A stretch of 61,079 bases of DNA from DATGMS01 sp040905145 (GCA_040905145.1 JBBDSC010000017.1:1-61079), one strand, 5' to 3'. Numbered from the stretch's first letter, positions 35,147 to 43,465 are shown. Numbers and translations: made by a program. The notes: generated by a model not told the origin, from the letters alone.

Positions 35147-36349
35147 TTATGCTTGTTTAATTTTATTTTTTTCAGCCCTTCTTCTGGTCAATTCTTTTTT
35201 AATCAAATTTAATTCCCTGCTGCTTTGACCGGAAATACTGGTATTTTCAGCTGCTCTTCTGGAAAGGTACGGCATCACCGCCTCTACAGGCCCATAAGGC
35301 ATATACTTTGCCACATTATATCCTGCTTTGGCCAGGTTATAGGAGATATGATCACTCATCCCATAAAGCTGGACAAAGAATACCCTTTCATCATCCGGCT
35401 TTAGACCATGTAGGTACATTAGCTCTGGAAGCATGATATTACTCAATTCATTGTGCGTTCCACTTACCAGGAAAACCCTTTGTTTATTGTTGATGCAAAA
35501 CTGCACGGCCTCATTATAAGCATTATCCGTAGCTTCTTTATTGGGTTGAATCGGATCAGGATGCCCTTCTCTTTCTGCACGTTTTGCCTCCTTCTCCATA
35601 TAAGCCCCCCGTACCAATTTGGCCCCGAGAAAATATCCCTTGGATACCGCATCATGGTGAGCGTCCTTTAGTCTCCTCATCATATCCTGTCGGTACAGCT
35701 GGTAAGTATTGTACACCACCGCTGTTTCCTTATTGTATTTCTCCATCGCCTGGTGAACCAAGGTGTCAATCACATCTTGAAACCATGATTCCTCCCCATC
35801 GACCAAAATCTTGACCTTTGCTTCATATGCTGCTTTACATAGTTGATCGACCCGCTGCCTTATAATTTCAAATGAAGCTTTCTCTTTTTCTGACAAGGAC
35901 CTTTCCGCTTGGATCTTGGTCATTATTTTGTAATCCCCCACACCAGTCACTTTAAACACAGTAAAGGGCATATTATCGGCGGAAGCAGCAAAATCTATCG
36001 TGCGAAGAATTTCATCTCTGGTATGGTCAAAACTCTCTTCATCATCTTCCCCCTCTACAGAATAATCCAAAATGGCCCCGATATGATACCGGTTCAATTC
36101 TGATATAGAGGATGCGCACTCCGCTATGCTTTCCCCTCCACAAAAATGGCCAAAAATGGTCTTCCTCATGAGGCCTTTAATGGGCAGACGGAATTTCAAT
36201 GCCCCCTTTGCTATTCTGATGCCCCATTTAACGGCCATATCACTGTTCATCATGGCAAAAATGAGGAACATTTTTCTCAATGCTGCATCAGATTTTGAGG
36301 CAAAGGCTACTTGGATATTTTCAAAGGACAGGTCGGGCTTTGTGTACAT
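35147..36349 (-). CDS. Proline dehydrogenase
   Basis: This 400-residue protein is a monofunctional FAD-dependent proline dehydrogenase with a TIM-barrel core. Visible motifs are KILVDGEESWFQD, LGAKLVRGAYMEKEAKRA, VFFVQLYGMSDH and PYGPVEAVMPYLSRRAAEN. It oxidises proline to pyrroline-5-carboxylate and passes electrons to quinone. The second step (P5C dehydrogenase) is not in the window, unlike fused PutA. A good promoter lies just upstream at 36368-36399, and lysS follows closely. Confidence 0.92.
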   Translation of the reverse strand: MYTKPDLSFENIQVAFASKSDAALRKMFLIFAMMNSDMAVKWGIRIAKGALKFRLPIKGLMRKTIFGHFCGGESIAECASSISELNRYHIGAILDYSVEGEDDEESFDHTRDEILRTIDFAASADNMPFTVFKVTGVGDYKIMTKIQAERSLSEKEKASFEIIRQRVDQLCKAAYEAKVKILVDGEESWFQDVIDTLVHQAMEKYNKETAVVYNTYQLYRQDMMRRLKDAHHDAVSKGYFLGAKLVRGAYMEKEAKRAEREGHPDPIQPNKEATDNAYNEAVQFCINNKQRVFLVSGTHNELSNIMLPELMYLHGLKPDDERVFFVQLYGMSDHISYNLAKAGYNVAKYMPYGPVEAVMPYLSRRAAENTSISGQSSRELNLIKKELTRRRAEKNKIKQA

Positions 36350-36367
36350 CTAATATCAATCAGATTG

Positions 36368-36399
36368 CAAATATATCAAAAAACACCTACTGCGTTCAA
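36368..36399 (-). promoter_or_regulatory. Promoter of the proline dehydrogenase gene
   Basis: Read on the minus strand, TTG (36397-36399), a 21-base spacer and TATATTTG (36368-36375) fit the Bacteroidetes promoter with an exact TAnnTTTG box. The expected transcript start is about 15 bases before the ATG at 36349. Confidence 0.6.
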
Positions 36400-36518
36400 T
36401 TTGTTTATTTGAAATGTGTATTATTCGCAAGGTCGGGAAAATTTCTATTTGCTGTAATAGCGTTGTCACTCCTGATTTTAGTTGACACTTTTTATTACCA
36501 CTAGAACGCCTATGTTTC

Positions 36519-36740
36519 CCGAAATGGACACGGACGGTTTCACGCCCGCCTCACGGAGTGCAGGCAACGATCGCGGCGAAATACGCAGCGGCCGCAACGA
36601 AGAATTGGGGAATTAGAACGTTGCGTTCGCCGCGTCTTCTTTGCTCCCGCAGCGTGAACTCTTCAATCTCTTCATCCGACTTCGGGCATCTGACCTTCCT
36701 ACAACTTCCGTCTTCAATCTATCCACTTTAATCTTCTATC
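36519..36740. repeat. GC-rich patch with a long bulged hairpin, dispersed repeat copy
   Basis: The patch is much richer in G and C than its AT-rich surroundings and has no credible gene. CGCGGCGAA (36572-36580) pairs with TTCGCCGCG (36626-36634). Inside it, CGCAACG (36593-36599) pairs with CGTTGCG (36619-36625), leaving only a 12-base bulge on the left arm. Positions 36619-36659 match 60872-60832 on the minus strand at 34 of 41 bases. The region 36660-36740 continues as a loose CATCTGACTTC-type tandem repeat. Together this is probably a decayed repeat element. Confidence 0.6.
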
Positions 36741-36787
36741 ACCTGTCAAAAAATATCCATGAATTTTTAAAAAATAATCCTCCTTTT

Positions 36788-36818
36788 TTGGTTTTTAAAA
36801 ATAACTGCTTTATTTTTG
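36788..36818 (+). promoter_or_regulatory. Promoter of the aromatic amino acid operon leader
   Basis: TTG at 36788-36790 (in a run TTTTTTG), a 20-base spacer and TATTTTTG at 36811-36818 form an essentially ideal Bacteroidetes promoter. With the start about 4 to 7 bases after the -7 box, transcription begins on or next to the ATG of the leader peptide at 36823. Confidence 0.75.
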
Positions 36819-36822
36819 GGGC

Positions 36823-36918
36823 ATGTTAAATAATGCAGCGATTTATTTTAGTTTCTTCTTTTTTTACTTTCGTCCTCAAAGTCGAATCGGAGCTGCTTAT
36901 TGTCTTGTAAAAGCTTAA
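36823..36918 (+). CDS. Phe/Tyr-rich leader peptide of the aromatic operon
   Basis: This 31-codon frame starts 5 bases after the -7 box and stops at 36916-36918. Codons 8-16 read YFSFFFFYF, so six of nine are Phe and two are Tyr. The preceding residues are MLNNAAI, and the remainder, RPQSRIGAAYCLVKA, adds one further Tyr. Such a run is characteristic of attenuation leader peptides, as in the E. coli pheA leader, where the ribosome stalls when charged Phe-tRNA is scarce. The stall region (36844-36870) lies just before the antiterminator arm at 36882-36890. The stop codon lies beyond it, so a ribosome that reads through would mask the arm. The peptide itself probably has no other role. Confidence 0.85.
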   Translation: MLNNAAIYFSFFFFYFRPQSRIGAAYCLVKA

Positions 36919-36970
36919 AAACAAAGATACATAAACCAGGAAGCCCGATTCGAAAGAGTCGGGTTTTTTT
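36882..36970 (+). promoter_or_regulatory. Transcription attenuator: antiterminator and terminator
   Basis: Two exclusive structures are visible. Terminator: CCCGATTC (36944-36951) pairs with GAGTCGGG (36956-36963), an 8-bp stem with one G-U pair, closed by a GAAA tetraloop and followed by seven T (36964-36970). Antiterminator: TCGAATCGG (36882-36890) pairs perfectly with CCGATTCGA (36945-36953), taking the whole left arm and part of the loop of the terminator. The left antiterminator arm lies within the leader peptide frame, downstream of the Phe run. A stalled ribosome leaves it free (operon on), and a ribosome at the stop codon covers it (operon off). The first structural gene starts 11 bases after the T-run. 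Confidence 0.88.
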
Positions 36971-36981
36971 ATTTAAAACCA

Positions 36982-38094
36982 ATGTCAATAATGAAAGATC
37001 ACTTACAAACAAAAGACTGGGGCCTTGGCCTAAATGGCCACATCATCATTGCAGGACCTTGCAGTGCAGAAACTCCAGAGCAAGTAGAAAAAGTATGCTT
37101 GGACATGATCCAGGAAAATGCAGTGCCAGACATCTTCCGCGCCGGAATCTGGAAACCAAGGACCAGACCAGGAAGCTTCGAAGGCATTGGTGAAGATGGG
37201 TTAAAATGGATGGAAATCGTTAGACACCACTTAAATATCCCTATCACTACAGAAGTGGGGAATACAGCTCATGTGGAACTGGCCTTAAAATATGGAGTGG
37301 ATGTTCTTTGGGTTGGGGCAAGAACTACGGTCAACCCTTTTGCCGTACAGGAAATTGCTGAAGCCCTTAGGGGAGTGGATATCCCTGTAATGGTCAAAAA
37401 TCCCATGAACCCTGATCTTGAACTATGGATAGGAGCCTTGGAGAGATTACATACAGTAGGCATCAATAAATTGGCGGCTATTCATAGGGGCTTCAGTGAT
37501 GCCTATGACAAAAGGTTCAGGAACAAACCCAATTGGTCCATGCCCATTCTCCTAAAAAACAAGTGGAAAGGTATGGAAGTCATCAATGATCCGAGCCATA
37601 TAGTTGGTAGAAGGGAGGGAATCCTGGAAACTTCACAAAGGGCCATTAACTTCGGACTTGACGGCTTGATGATAGAAACCCACCATGATCCCGATAAAGC
37701 GTGGAGTGACGCCAAACAACAGGTCACCCCAAAACAATTGCATGATATATTGAAAGCTATTGATTTCAAGCACCCCCTTGAAAGTGAACATCCAGGCGAA
37801 AGACTGCATGACCTTAGAACCGCTGTTGATCATCTTGATGATCAATTGCTGGATGTCCTTTCGGAAAGATTTGCCCTTATTGACCAGATAGGTGCCCATA
37901 AGAGGGAAAATAACCTTACTGTATTTCAGGCAGAAAGATGGAAGAAGGTGATGGAATCCAGAACAGAAAAAGGAATATCCAAGAATCTTGGTGAAAAGTT
38001 TATGAAGGAGTTGCTTTATTGTATTCACGAAGAATCAGTAAAAAGACAGGAAAGACAATTAAGGGAAGAAAAAACCGTGGAGAAAAAGTCTTAA
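36982..38094 (+). CDS. Bifunctional DAHP synthase / chorismate mutase
   Basis: This 370-residue protein fuses two enzymes. Residues about 15-265 are a type I DAHP synthase barrel (IAGPCSAETPEQV, FRAGIWKPRTRPGSFEG, WVGARTTVNPF, LAAIHRGFSD), which makes DAHP from phosphoenolpyruvate and erythrose-4-phosphate, the entry step of the shikimate pathway. Residues about 270-355 are an AroQ-type chorismate mutase (LHDLRTAVDHLDDQLLDVLSERFALIDQIGAHKREN), which converts chorismate to prephenate. This fusion couples the first and the branch-point reaction and is often a target of feedback by prephenate or aromatic amino acids. It is the first structural gene behind the attenuator. An in-frame ATG at 36991 is an alternative start. 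Confidence 0.94.
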   Translation: MSIMKDHLQTKDWGLGLNGHIIIAGPCSAETPEQVEKVCLDMIQENAVPDIFRAGIWKPRTRPGSFEGIGEDGLKWMEIVRHHLNIPITTEVGNTAHVELALKYGVDVLWVGARTTVNPFAVQEIAEALRGVDIPVMVKNPMNPDLELWIGALERLHTVGINKLAAIHRGFSDAYDKRFRNKPNWSMPILLKNKWKGMEVINDPSHIVGRREGILETSQRAINFGLDGLMIETHHDPDKAWSDAKQQVTPKQLHDILKAIDFKHPLESEHPGERLHDLRTAVDHLDDQLLDVLSERFALIDQIGAHKRENNLTVFQAERWKKVMESRTEKGISKNLGEKFMKELLYCIHEESVKRQERQLREEKTVEKKS

Positions 38095-38128
38095 AAAGCT
38101 TTTCTATATTTGTAAAAAAACAAAAACA

Positions 38129-39166
38129 TTGGAATCAATAATTTTCTCCCGCAATATTGCGCAAGATTTAGAGCGTTTTCTGAAGAACAAAAAATTCTCC
38201 AAATTAGGAGTTATTGCAGACAGTAACACTGTCCACGCTTGTTATCCTCTAATTGCGGAATCTCTGCCTGAGCATGAATATTTCTCATTTGCTGCGGGAG
38301 AGGGCAATAAAAATCTTCAAACTTGCTCCGATATCTGGCAATGGCTAACTGATCATGGTTTTGACCGGAAATCGCTGATCATCAACCTGGGTGGAGGAGT
38401 AACGGGAGATATGGGGGGATTTTGTGCCAGTACTTATAAAAGAGGCATACAGTTCATCAATATCCCTACCACCCTTCTATCCCAGGTGGATGCCAGCGTT
38501 GGGGGGAAATTGGGCATTGATTTCAATGGCTTTAAAAATCACATCGGTGTATTCAATGAACCCGAGGCGGTAATCATAAGCGATACCTTTCTTAAAACAC
38601 TTCCCCTTCCTGAATTGAGATCAGGTTATGCCGAGGTAATCAAGCATGGGTTGATCAGAAATGAAAACTACTTTGAGAGCCTCAAAGTACAGGAATGGGA
38701 AAGCCAAGATTGGCCGGCAATTATAGAGAAATCCATTTCCATAAAAAAGGAGGTGGTGAGCAAAGATCCAAAAGAAGAAGGGTTGAGAAAAATCCTGAAT
38801 TTTGGTCATACGCTTGGTCATGCGGTGGAATCCTTTTACCTGGATTCTGAGCATCATCTATTGCATGGCGAAGCAATAGTCGTTGGAATGATCGCAGAGG
38901 CTTATTTGTCCAAAAAGATCCTTGGTCTTTCCTCGTCAGAGCTGAAAACCATTACCGATTTTTTACTTTTCGTTTTTGGAAAAGTGTCTATTCCCTCAGA
39001 GGATTTGGAAAAGATTATGATCCTATGTTTCCAGGATAAAAAAAACGAAGGGAAGATCATTAATTGCTCCTTATTAAGAAGAATTGGAGAATGTGAATAC
39101 AATATTCCCGTAAGCAGTGAAGGTATCATTGAATCCCTGAATTTTTATAACCAACAAAAGCAATGA
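38129..39166 (+). CDS. aroB: 3-Dehydroquinate synthase
   Basis: This 345-residue protein carries the AroB signature: NAD-binding and active-site segments INLGGGVTGDMGGFCASTYKRGI and INIPTTLLSQVDASVGGKLGID, and metal ligands in GYAEVIKHG, LNFGHTLGHAVES and LLHGEAIVVGM. It converts DAHP to 3-dehydroquinate using NAD and a divalent metal. The start is TTG at 38129, and I see no ATG in a better position. The 34-base gap after the DAHP synthase gene holds no terminator, and it overlaps aroA by 4 bases. Confidence 0.95.
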   Translation: MESIIFSRNIAQDLERFLKNKKFSKLGVIADSNTVHACYPLIAESLPEHEYFSFAAGEGNKNLQTCSDIWQWLTDHGFDRKSLIINLGGGVTGDMGGFCASTYKRGIQFINIPTTLLSQVDASVGGKLGIDFNGFKNHIGVFNEPEAVIISDTFLKTLPLPELRSGYAEVIKHGLIRNENYFESLKVQEWESQDWPAIIEKSISIKKEVVSKDPKEEGLRKILNFGHTLGHAVESFYLDSEHHLLHGEAIVVGMIAEAYLSKKILGLSSSELKTITDFLLFVFGKVSIPSEDLEKIMILCFQDKKNEGKIINCSLLRRIGECEYNIPVSSEGIIESLNFYNQQKQ

Positions 39167-40395
39167 ATGCTATTTCCCTTCTCCAAAAGGCGGTTTTTGG
39201 TCTAATGGACATCCCTTTGCCTTCTTCAAAAAGTGAAAGTAACCGGATACTGATCATAGATGCACTTACATCTGGTGAAAATAAGATTTCGAATCTGGCA
39301 GAAGCTAGGGATACCCAAACCATGATCTCTTTGCTAAAAGAAAATCCTGCCATTTACGATGTATTGGATGCAGGCACTACCATGAGGTTTCTTACTGCTT
39401 ACGCTGCTGCCACCAATAAGCATAAAATACTCACTGGGACTCCACGAATGTGCGAACGTCCTATAGGAATTTTAGTAGATGCCCTGAGAACAATAGGGGC
39501 AACAATAGACTATTTGGACAATGAGGGGTTTCCCCCCTTGGAGATAAAAGGATTTAAAAAACAAATTTCAAATAAAGTCACCGTTAGAGGAGATGTCAGC
39601 AGCCAGTACATTTCCGCCTTATTGATGATTGCCCCGATTCTCCCAGAGGGGCTTTCCTTGGAACTGACGGGAAAAATAGGCTCCAGGACCTATATACAAA
39701 TGACCCTGGAACTGATGAAGCAATTCGGCGTTCCCTATACCTGGAAAGAAAATATCATCACCGTTTCCAGTCAAAAATATCAACCTACTGCTTATGCCGT
39801 GGAAAGTGATTGGTCGGGAGCCAGTTATTGGTACAGTCTTTTGGCCTGTGCTGATCAGGGCCAAATTTTATTGAGGGGATTGAAAAATGAAAGTCTTCAG
39901 GGGGATGCTAAGATTGTGGAAATTATGGATCAGTTGGGTATTCAAAGTCAATTCAATGAAGAGGGCGTTTTGTTGAATAAAAAAGAGGTTCAAGGGTTAG
40001 CTCATTTTGATTTTACCCATTGCCCGGATTTGGCCCAAACGGTGGCTGTCACTTGTGCCTTGGTCGGCCAACCAAGCAAATTCATTGGGCTTGAAAGCCT
40101 GAGGATAAAGGAAACAGACAGAATACTGGCCTTACAAAATGAATTGGCCAAGTTTCAGGCAAAATTGGTAGAAGGGGAAAACGAGGTTTTTTCTTTGATC
40201 CCTTCCACCGGAATGCCCCAAGAAATTTTTATTAACACCTATGATGATCATCGGATGGCCATGGCATTTATGCCTTTGGCTACCAAAACCAAGGTAATAT
40301 TCGAAGATCAGGACGTAGTTAATAAATCCTACCCAAGCTTTTGGAAGCATTGTGAACTGGCAGGGCTGGTTGAAAATAGAAAACCTACAGCTTAA
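39163..40395 (+). CDS. aroA: 5-Enolpyruvylshikimate-3-phosphate synthase
   Basis: This 410-residue protein shows EPSP synthase landmarks: PSSKSESNRILI near the start, DAGTTMRFLTAYAA, the active-site stretch RMCERPIGILVDALRTIGA, RIKETDRI, and DDHRMAMAFMPL near the end. It joins shikimate-3-phosphate and phosphoenolpyruvate in the sixth step of the pathway. The sequence is slightly shorter and more divergent than E. coli AroA, as usual for Bacteroidetes. The start overlaps the aroB stop (ATGA). Intervening pathway genes aroQ/aroD, aroE, aroK and aroC are not in this operon. Confidence 0.94.
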   Translation: MNAISLLQKAVFGLMDIPLPSSKSESNRILIIDALTSGENKISNLAEARDTQTMISLLKENPAIYDVLDAGTTMRFLTAYAAATNKHKILTGTPRMCERPIGILVDALRTIGATIDYLDNEGFPPLEIKGFKKQISNKVTVRGDVSSQYISALLMIAPILPEGLSLELTGKIGSRTYIQMTLELMKQFGVPYTWKENIITVSSQKYQPTAYAVESDWSGASYWYSLLACADQGQILLRGLKNESLQGDAKIVEIMDQLGIQSQFNEEGVLLNKKEVQGLAHFDFTHCPDLAQTVAVTCALVGQPSKFIGLESLRIKETDRILALQNELAKFQAKLVEGENEVFSLIPSTGMPQEIFINTYDDHRMAMAFMPLATKTKVIFEDQDVVNKSYPSFWKHCELAGLVENRKPTA

Positions 40396-40621
40396 GAAAC
40401 AAAACTTCACACGATCCATACATGAAAGGGCTCTACACCATTGAATAAATGGCCAAAAGCATCTATTGTAATGTTCCCAGCTGGCAGTTTATGGCTTGAA
40501 CGGGAAAAATCTTAAGTGGGAAAAAGTGTCAACCTATTTCAGGACGTGACAGAATAATGAAATCCTATAACAAATAAACTAATAACCAATAACCAACTCA
40601 CAACCGTTCAATAACCATCCA
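40396..40621 (+). other. 226-bp gap inside the aromatic operon
   Basis: The gap between aroA and the prephenate dehydratase gene is unusually long for this operon. Its last 55 bases are a loose ATAACCA-type repeat (CTAATAACCAATAACCAACTC). I see no convincing terminator hairpin, no leader peptide rich in Phe or Tyr, and no exact promoter box. A secondary internal promoter remains possible. Confidence 0.4.
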
Positions 40622-41443
40622 ATGAACATTGCCATCCAAGGAATAAAAGGATCTTATCATTACCAGGTTGCCCAAAAAAAATTTGGCAAGGAGGTTGGCA
40701 TTATCGAATGCATGACATTTTCCGATCTGGTGAAAAGCCTACTTAAAGGAGAAGCCGATCAGGGAGTCTTGGCCCTGGAAAATTCCATAGCAGGGGCCAT
40801 CCTTCCAAACTATGAACTGATGGACAGGAACAACCTTAGGATTACGGGAGAATTTTACTTACCCATTTCCCATCAACTGATGGCCCTGAAAGGCCAGACC
40901 CTCCAGGACATAAAGGAGGTTCGCTCCCACCCTATGGCTTTGCTTCAATGTAAGGTCTTTTTTGAAAATCACCCCCATATCAAGCTTATCGAAGATCTTG
41001 ACACCGCTTCTGTGGCCAAATGGATCAGTGAAGAAAAGATCAAAGGTACAGCTGCTATAGCAGGGGCCTCCGCAGCAGAGTTTTATGGTTTGGAAATTCT
41101 TAATGACCATATCCAAACGGTGAAAAATAATGTCACCCGTTTTTGCATCGTCGAAAAAGAAAACGGCAGTAGAAGTACGGATCCATTCAACAAGTCTTCT
41201 CTAAAAATCATTCTCATCAATGAGAAAGGAAGCCTGGCCAAAGTCCTTAACCTGATGAGCGAAAATAATCTGGACCTGACCAAAATCCAGTCCCTTCCTT
41301 TAATTGACAAGCCTTGGCAATATGCCTTTTTTATCGACATTCTCTTCGAACAATTGGAGGATTATACCCACTCCCTTTCCCAGCTGGAGGAAATGGGCAT
41401 CTCCATAAAAGTACTTGGGGAATATCTTAACCGCAAGGAGTAA
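40622..41443 (+). CDS. pheA: Prephenate dehydratase
   Basis: This 273-residue protein has a periplasmic-binding-like catalytic domain (about 1-180) with VLALENSIAGAILPNYELM and the NVTRFCIVEK motif holding the catalytic Thr-Arg-Phe. An ACT domain follows (SLKIILINEKGSLAKVLNLMSENNLDLTKIQSLPL). In many dehydratases the ACT domain reads ESRP and binds phenylalanine. Here it reads QSLP, so feedback binding may differ. The enzyme turns prephenate into phenylpyruvate. There is no fused chorismate mutase, which is on the DAHP synthase instead. The next gene starts 3 bases after the stop. Confidence 0.93.
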   Translation: MNIAIQGIKGSYHYQVAQKKFGKEVGIIECMTFSDLVKSLLKGEADQGVLALENSIAGAILPNYELMDRNNLRITGEFYLPISHQLMALKGQTLQDIKEVRSHPMALLQCKVFFENHPHIKLIEDLDTASVAKWISEEKIKGTAAIAGASAAEFYGLEILNDHIQTVKNNVTRFCIVEKENGSRSTDPFNKSSLKIILINEKGSLAKVLNLMSENNLDLTKIQSLPLIDKPWQYAFFIDILFEQLEDYTHSLSQLEEMGISIKVLGEYLNRKE

Positions 41444-41446
41444 AAC

Positions 41447-42595
41447 ATGATCAAATCTGCAGATAGATTATCAAAAGTAACCGAATACTACTTCTCCCAG
41501 AAACTCAGGGAAGTGGCAACCATGAAAGCCGAGGGAAAACAGGTGATCAATATGGGAATTGGAAGTCCGGACCTGCCTCCCCATGCCAGCGTAATTGAAG
41601 CCCTGCACCATAGTAGCCAATCGAGCGGTTCCCATGGTTATCAAGGCTATCAGGGAAGGCCTGCTTTCCGGAAAGCTATTTCCATATTTTATAAAAATCA
41701 TTATCAGGTCGAATTAAATCCGGAGAATGAAATCCTTCCCATGATGGGTTCCAAAGAAGCGATCATGCATATTTCCCTGGCTTTTTTAAACCCCGGCGAC
41801 AAGGTACTGATACCTAATCCAGGCTACCCTACTTATTCCTCTGTCACCGAGTTGGTGAGCGCTGAAACGGTTTATTATGATCTGACCTCTGCAAATTCAT
41901 GGCTGCCTGATTTTGACCAACTGGAAGAATTAGCCAAACAAGGGATCAAGCTGATGTGGATCAATTACCCTCATATGCCCACCGGTGCAAAAGCTGGAAG
42001 AGAGGATCTTGAAAAGCTGGTCCACTTTGCCCAAAGACACCAAATCTTACTGGTCAATGATAATCCCTACAGCTTTGTACTGAATGATCGGCCACTAAGC
42101 CTCTTATCTATTGAAGGGGCCAAACCCCATTGTCTCGAACTCAATTCCCTGAGCAAAACCTTCAATATGTCCGGTTGGCGTGTGGGGATGCTTTGTGGTA
42201 ACGAGGATTATCTTCAGCATGTGCTGAAAGTTAAAAGCAACATGGATTCCGGGATGTTTTTGGGTATCCAGGAAGGTGCCATAGCCGCTTTAAAGCTCGA
42301 TAAAGCCTGGTTTGAAAATCTCAACCGCATTTACACAAGAAGAAGGTTATTGGTTTGGCAGTTAATTGACCTATTTGGAGCTACTTATGAAAAAGGATCC
42401 TGCGGTATGTTTGTTTGGGCCAAATTGCCCAATAGCATGGATTCAAAAGGGTTTGTTGACCAATTACTGATAGAAAAACACATCTTTATCGCCCCGGGAG
42501 ATATATTTGGGAGTAACGGAAAGGGCTATATCCGGTTTTCCCTATGTGTCCAGGAAAAACATATTCAGGAAGCATTGACAAGGTTAATAAGCTAA
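41447..42595 (+). CDS. Class I/II pyridoxal-phosphate aminotransferase
   Basis: This 382-residue fold-type I aminotransferase has the PLP lysine in NSLSKTFNMSGWRVGML (about 236-252) and the typical INMGIGSPDLPP, GYQGYQGRPAFR, PNPGYPTY and VNDNPYSFV stretches. Its place between pheA and tyrA points to the last transamination step for phenylalanine and tyrosine (phenylpyruvate or hydroxyphenylpyruvate with glutamate), or to prephenate transamination. Family members also act on other acids such as LL-diaminopimelate or aspartate, so substrate is inferred from context. Confidence 0.88.
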   Translation: MIKSADRLSKVTEYYFSQKLREVATMKAEGKQVINMGIGSPDLPPHASVIEALHHSSQSSGSHGYQGYQGRPAFRKAISIFYKNHYQVELNPENEILPMMGSKEAIMHISLAFLNPGDKVLIPNPGYPTYSSVTELVSAETVYYDLTSANSWLPDFDQLEELAKQGIKLMWINYPHMPTGAKAGREDLEKLVHFAQRHQILLVNDNPYSFVLNDRPLSLLSIEGAKPHCLELNSLSKTFNMSGWRVGMLCGNEDYLQHVLKVKSNMDSGMFLGIQEGAIAALKLDKAWFENLNRIYTRRRLLVWQLIDLFGATYEKGSCGMFVWAKLPNSMDSKGFVDQLLIEKHIFIAPGDIFGSNGKGYIRFSLCVQEKHIQEALTRLIS

Positions 42596-42616
42596 TTTTC
42601 AAACGAGAAAGCCACC

Positions 42617-43465
42617 ATGAAAAAGATACATATCATAGGACTGGGCCTTTTAGGCGGATCCTTTGCCTTAGCATTAAAAAAAGCCAAACCTGAGATTTTA
42701 TTTACAGGAACAGATCTTGACGCCAAAAACCTGGAAGAGGCCCTTGCCCGTGGCATCATTGATGAAGCCAGGGAAAAGGCTGACCCTGACACTGATATCA
42801 TTATAGTTTCCACTCCTATTAACACTATTCCCCTTCTGCTCAATTCCATTTTGGACGAGGTACAAAATGGAACATTGGTCATGGATTTTGGATCCACAAA
42901 GGAAAGCATCTGTCAATCGGTAGCCCACCACCCTAACAGGCAAAATTATCTGGCCGTACATCCCATTGCAGGTACCGAATATTCCGGGCCAAAAGCAGCA
43001 AAGGAAGACTTGCTTGAAGGAAAAACACTTACCGTCTGTGAAATGGAAAAAACAGCTTCGGATTTAAAGGCTATGGCTTATGGGATCTTTGAAACATTAA
43101 ACATGAAGCTCAGATTCATTGCCCCTCATGACCATGATGTTCAGTTTGCCTTTGTTTCGCACCTCTCCCATATCAGTTCCTTTATGTTAGGCAAAACAGT
43201 ATTGGACAAAATGAAAGATGATAGCCATATTCTCGATTTGGCCGGCAGTGGTTTTTCCACTACTGTTAGGTTGGCCAAAAGTTCCCCTGGCACATGGGCA
43301 CCCATTTTTGTCGACAATAAAAAAAATGTACTGGAAGCCCTAGATCTCTATATTAAAAACCTGACAGCGTTCAGAAACAAAATTATTAAAGAAGATGCTG
43401 AAGGTCTCTACCAGGAAATGGCAGACATCAATAATATAGGAAAGATCCTGAATTTTGGAGAGTAG
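42617..43465 (+). CDS. tyrA: Prephenate dehydrogenase
   Basis: This 282-residue protein starts with a Rossmann motif, IIGLGLLGGSFALALKKA. The TyrA family motifs follow: VVSTPINTIPLLL, HPIAGTEYSGPKAA and the catalytic His segment FVSHLSHISSFML. It oxidatively decarboxylates prephenate to 4-hydroxyphenylpyruvate, or arogenate to tyrosine, with NAD(P). An ACT domain is absent. It ends the operon. No hairpin terminator is visible in the 61 bases before the convergent gene. Confidence 0.92.
   Translation: MKKIHIIGLGLLGGSFALALKKAKPEILFTGTDLDAKNLEEALARGIIDEAREKADPDTDIIIVSTPINTIPLLLNSILDEVQNGTLVMDFGSTKESICQSVAHHPNRQNYLAVHPIAGTEYSGPKAAKEDLLEGKTLTVCEMEKTASDLKAMAYGIFETLNMKLRFIAPHDHDVQFAFVSHLSHISSFMLGKTVLDKMKDDSHILDLAGSGFSTTVRLAKSSPGTWAPIFVDNKKNVLEALDLYIKNLTAFRNKIIKEDAEGLYQEMADINNIGKILNFGE

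Noticed and set aside
36900..37193. 97-codon frame starting at the leader peptide end
   Set aside because: It runs through the attenuator terminator and then in another frame over the DAHP synthase gene. No family match; it is a shadow.
40396..40621. Second attenuator before pheA
   Set aside because: No Phe- or Tyr-rich frame and no stem with a T-run could be found in this gap.
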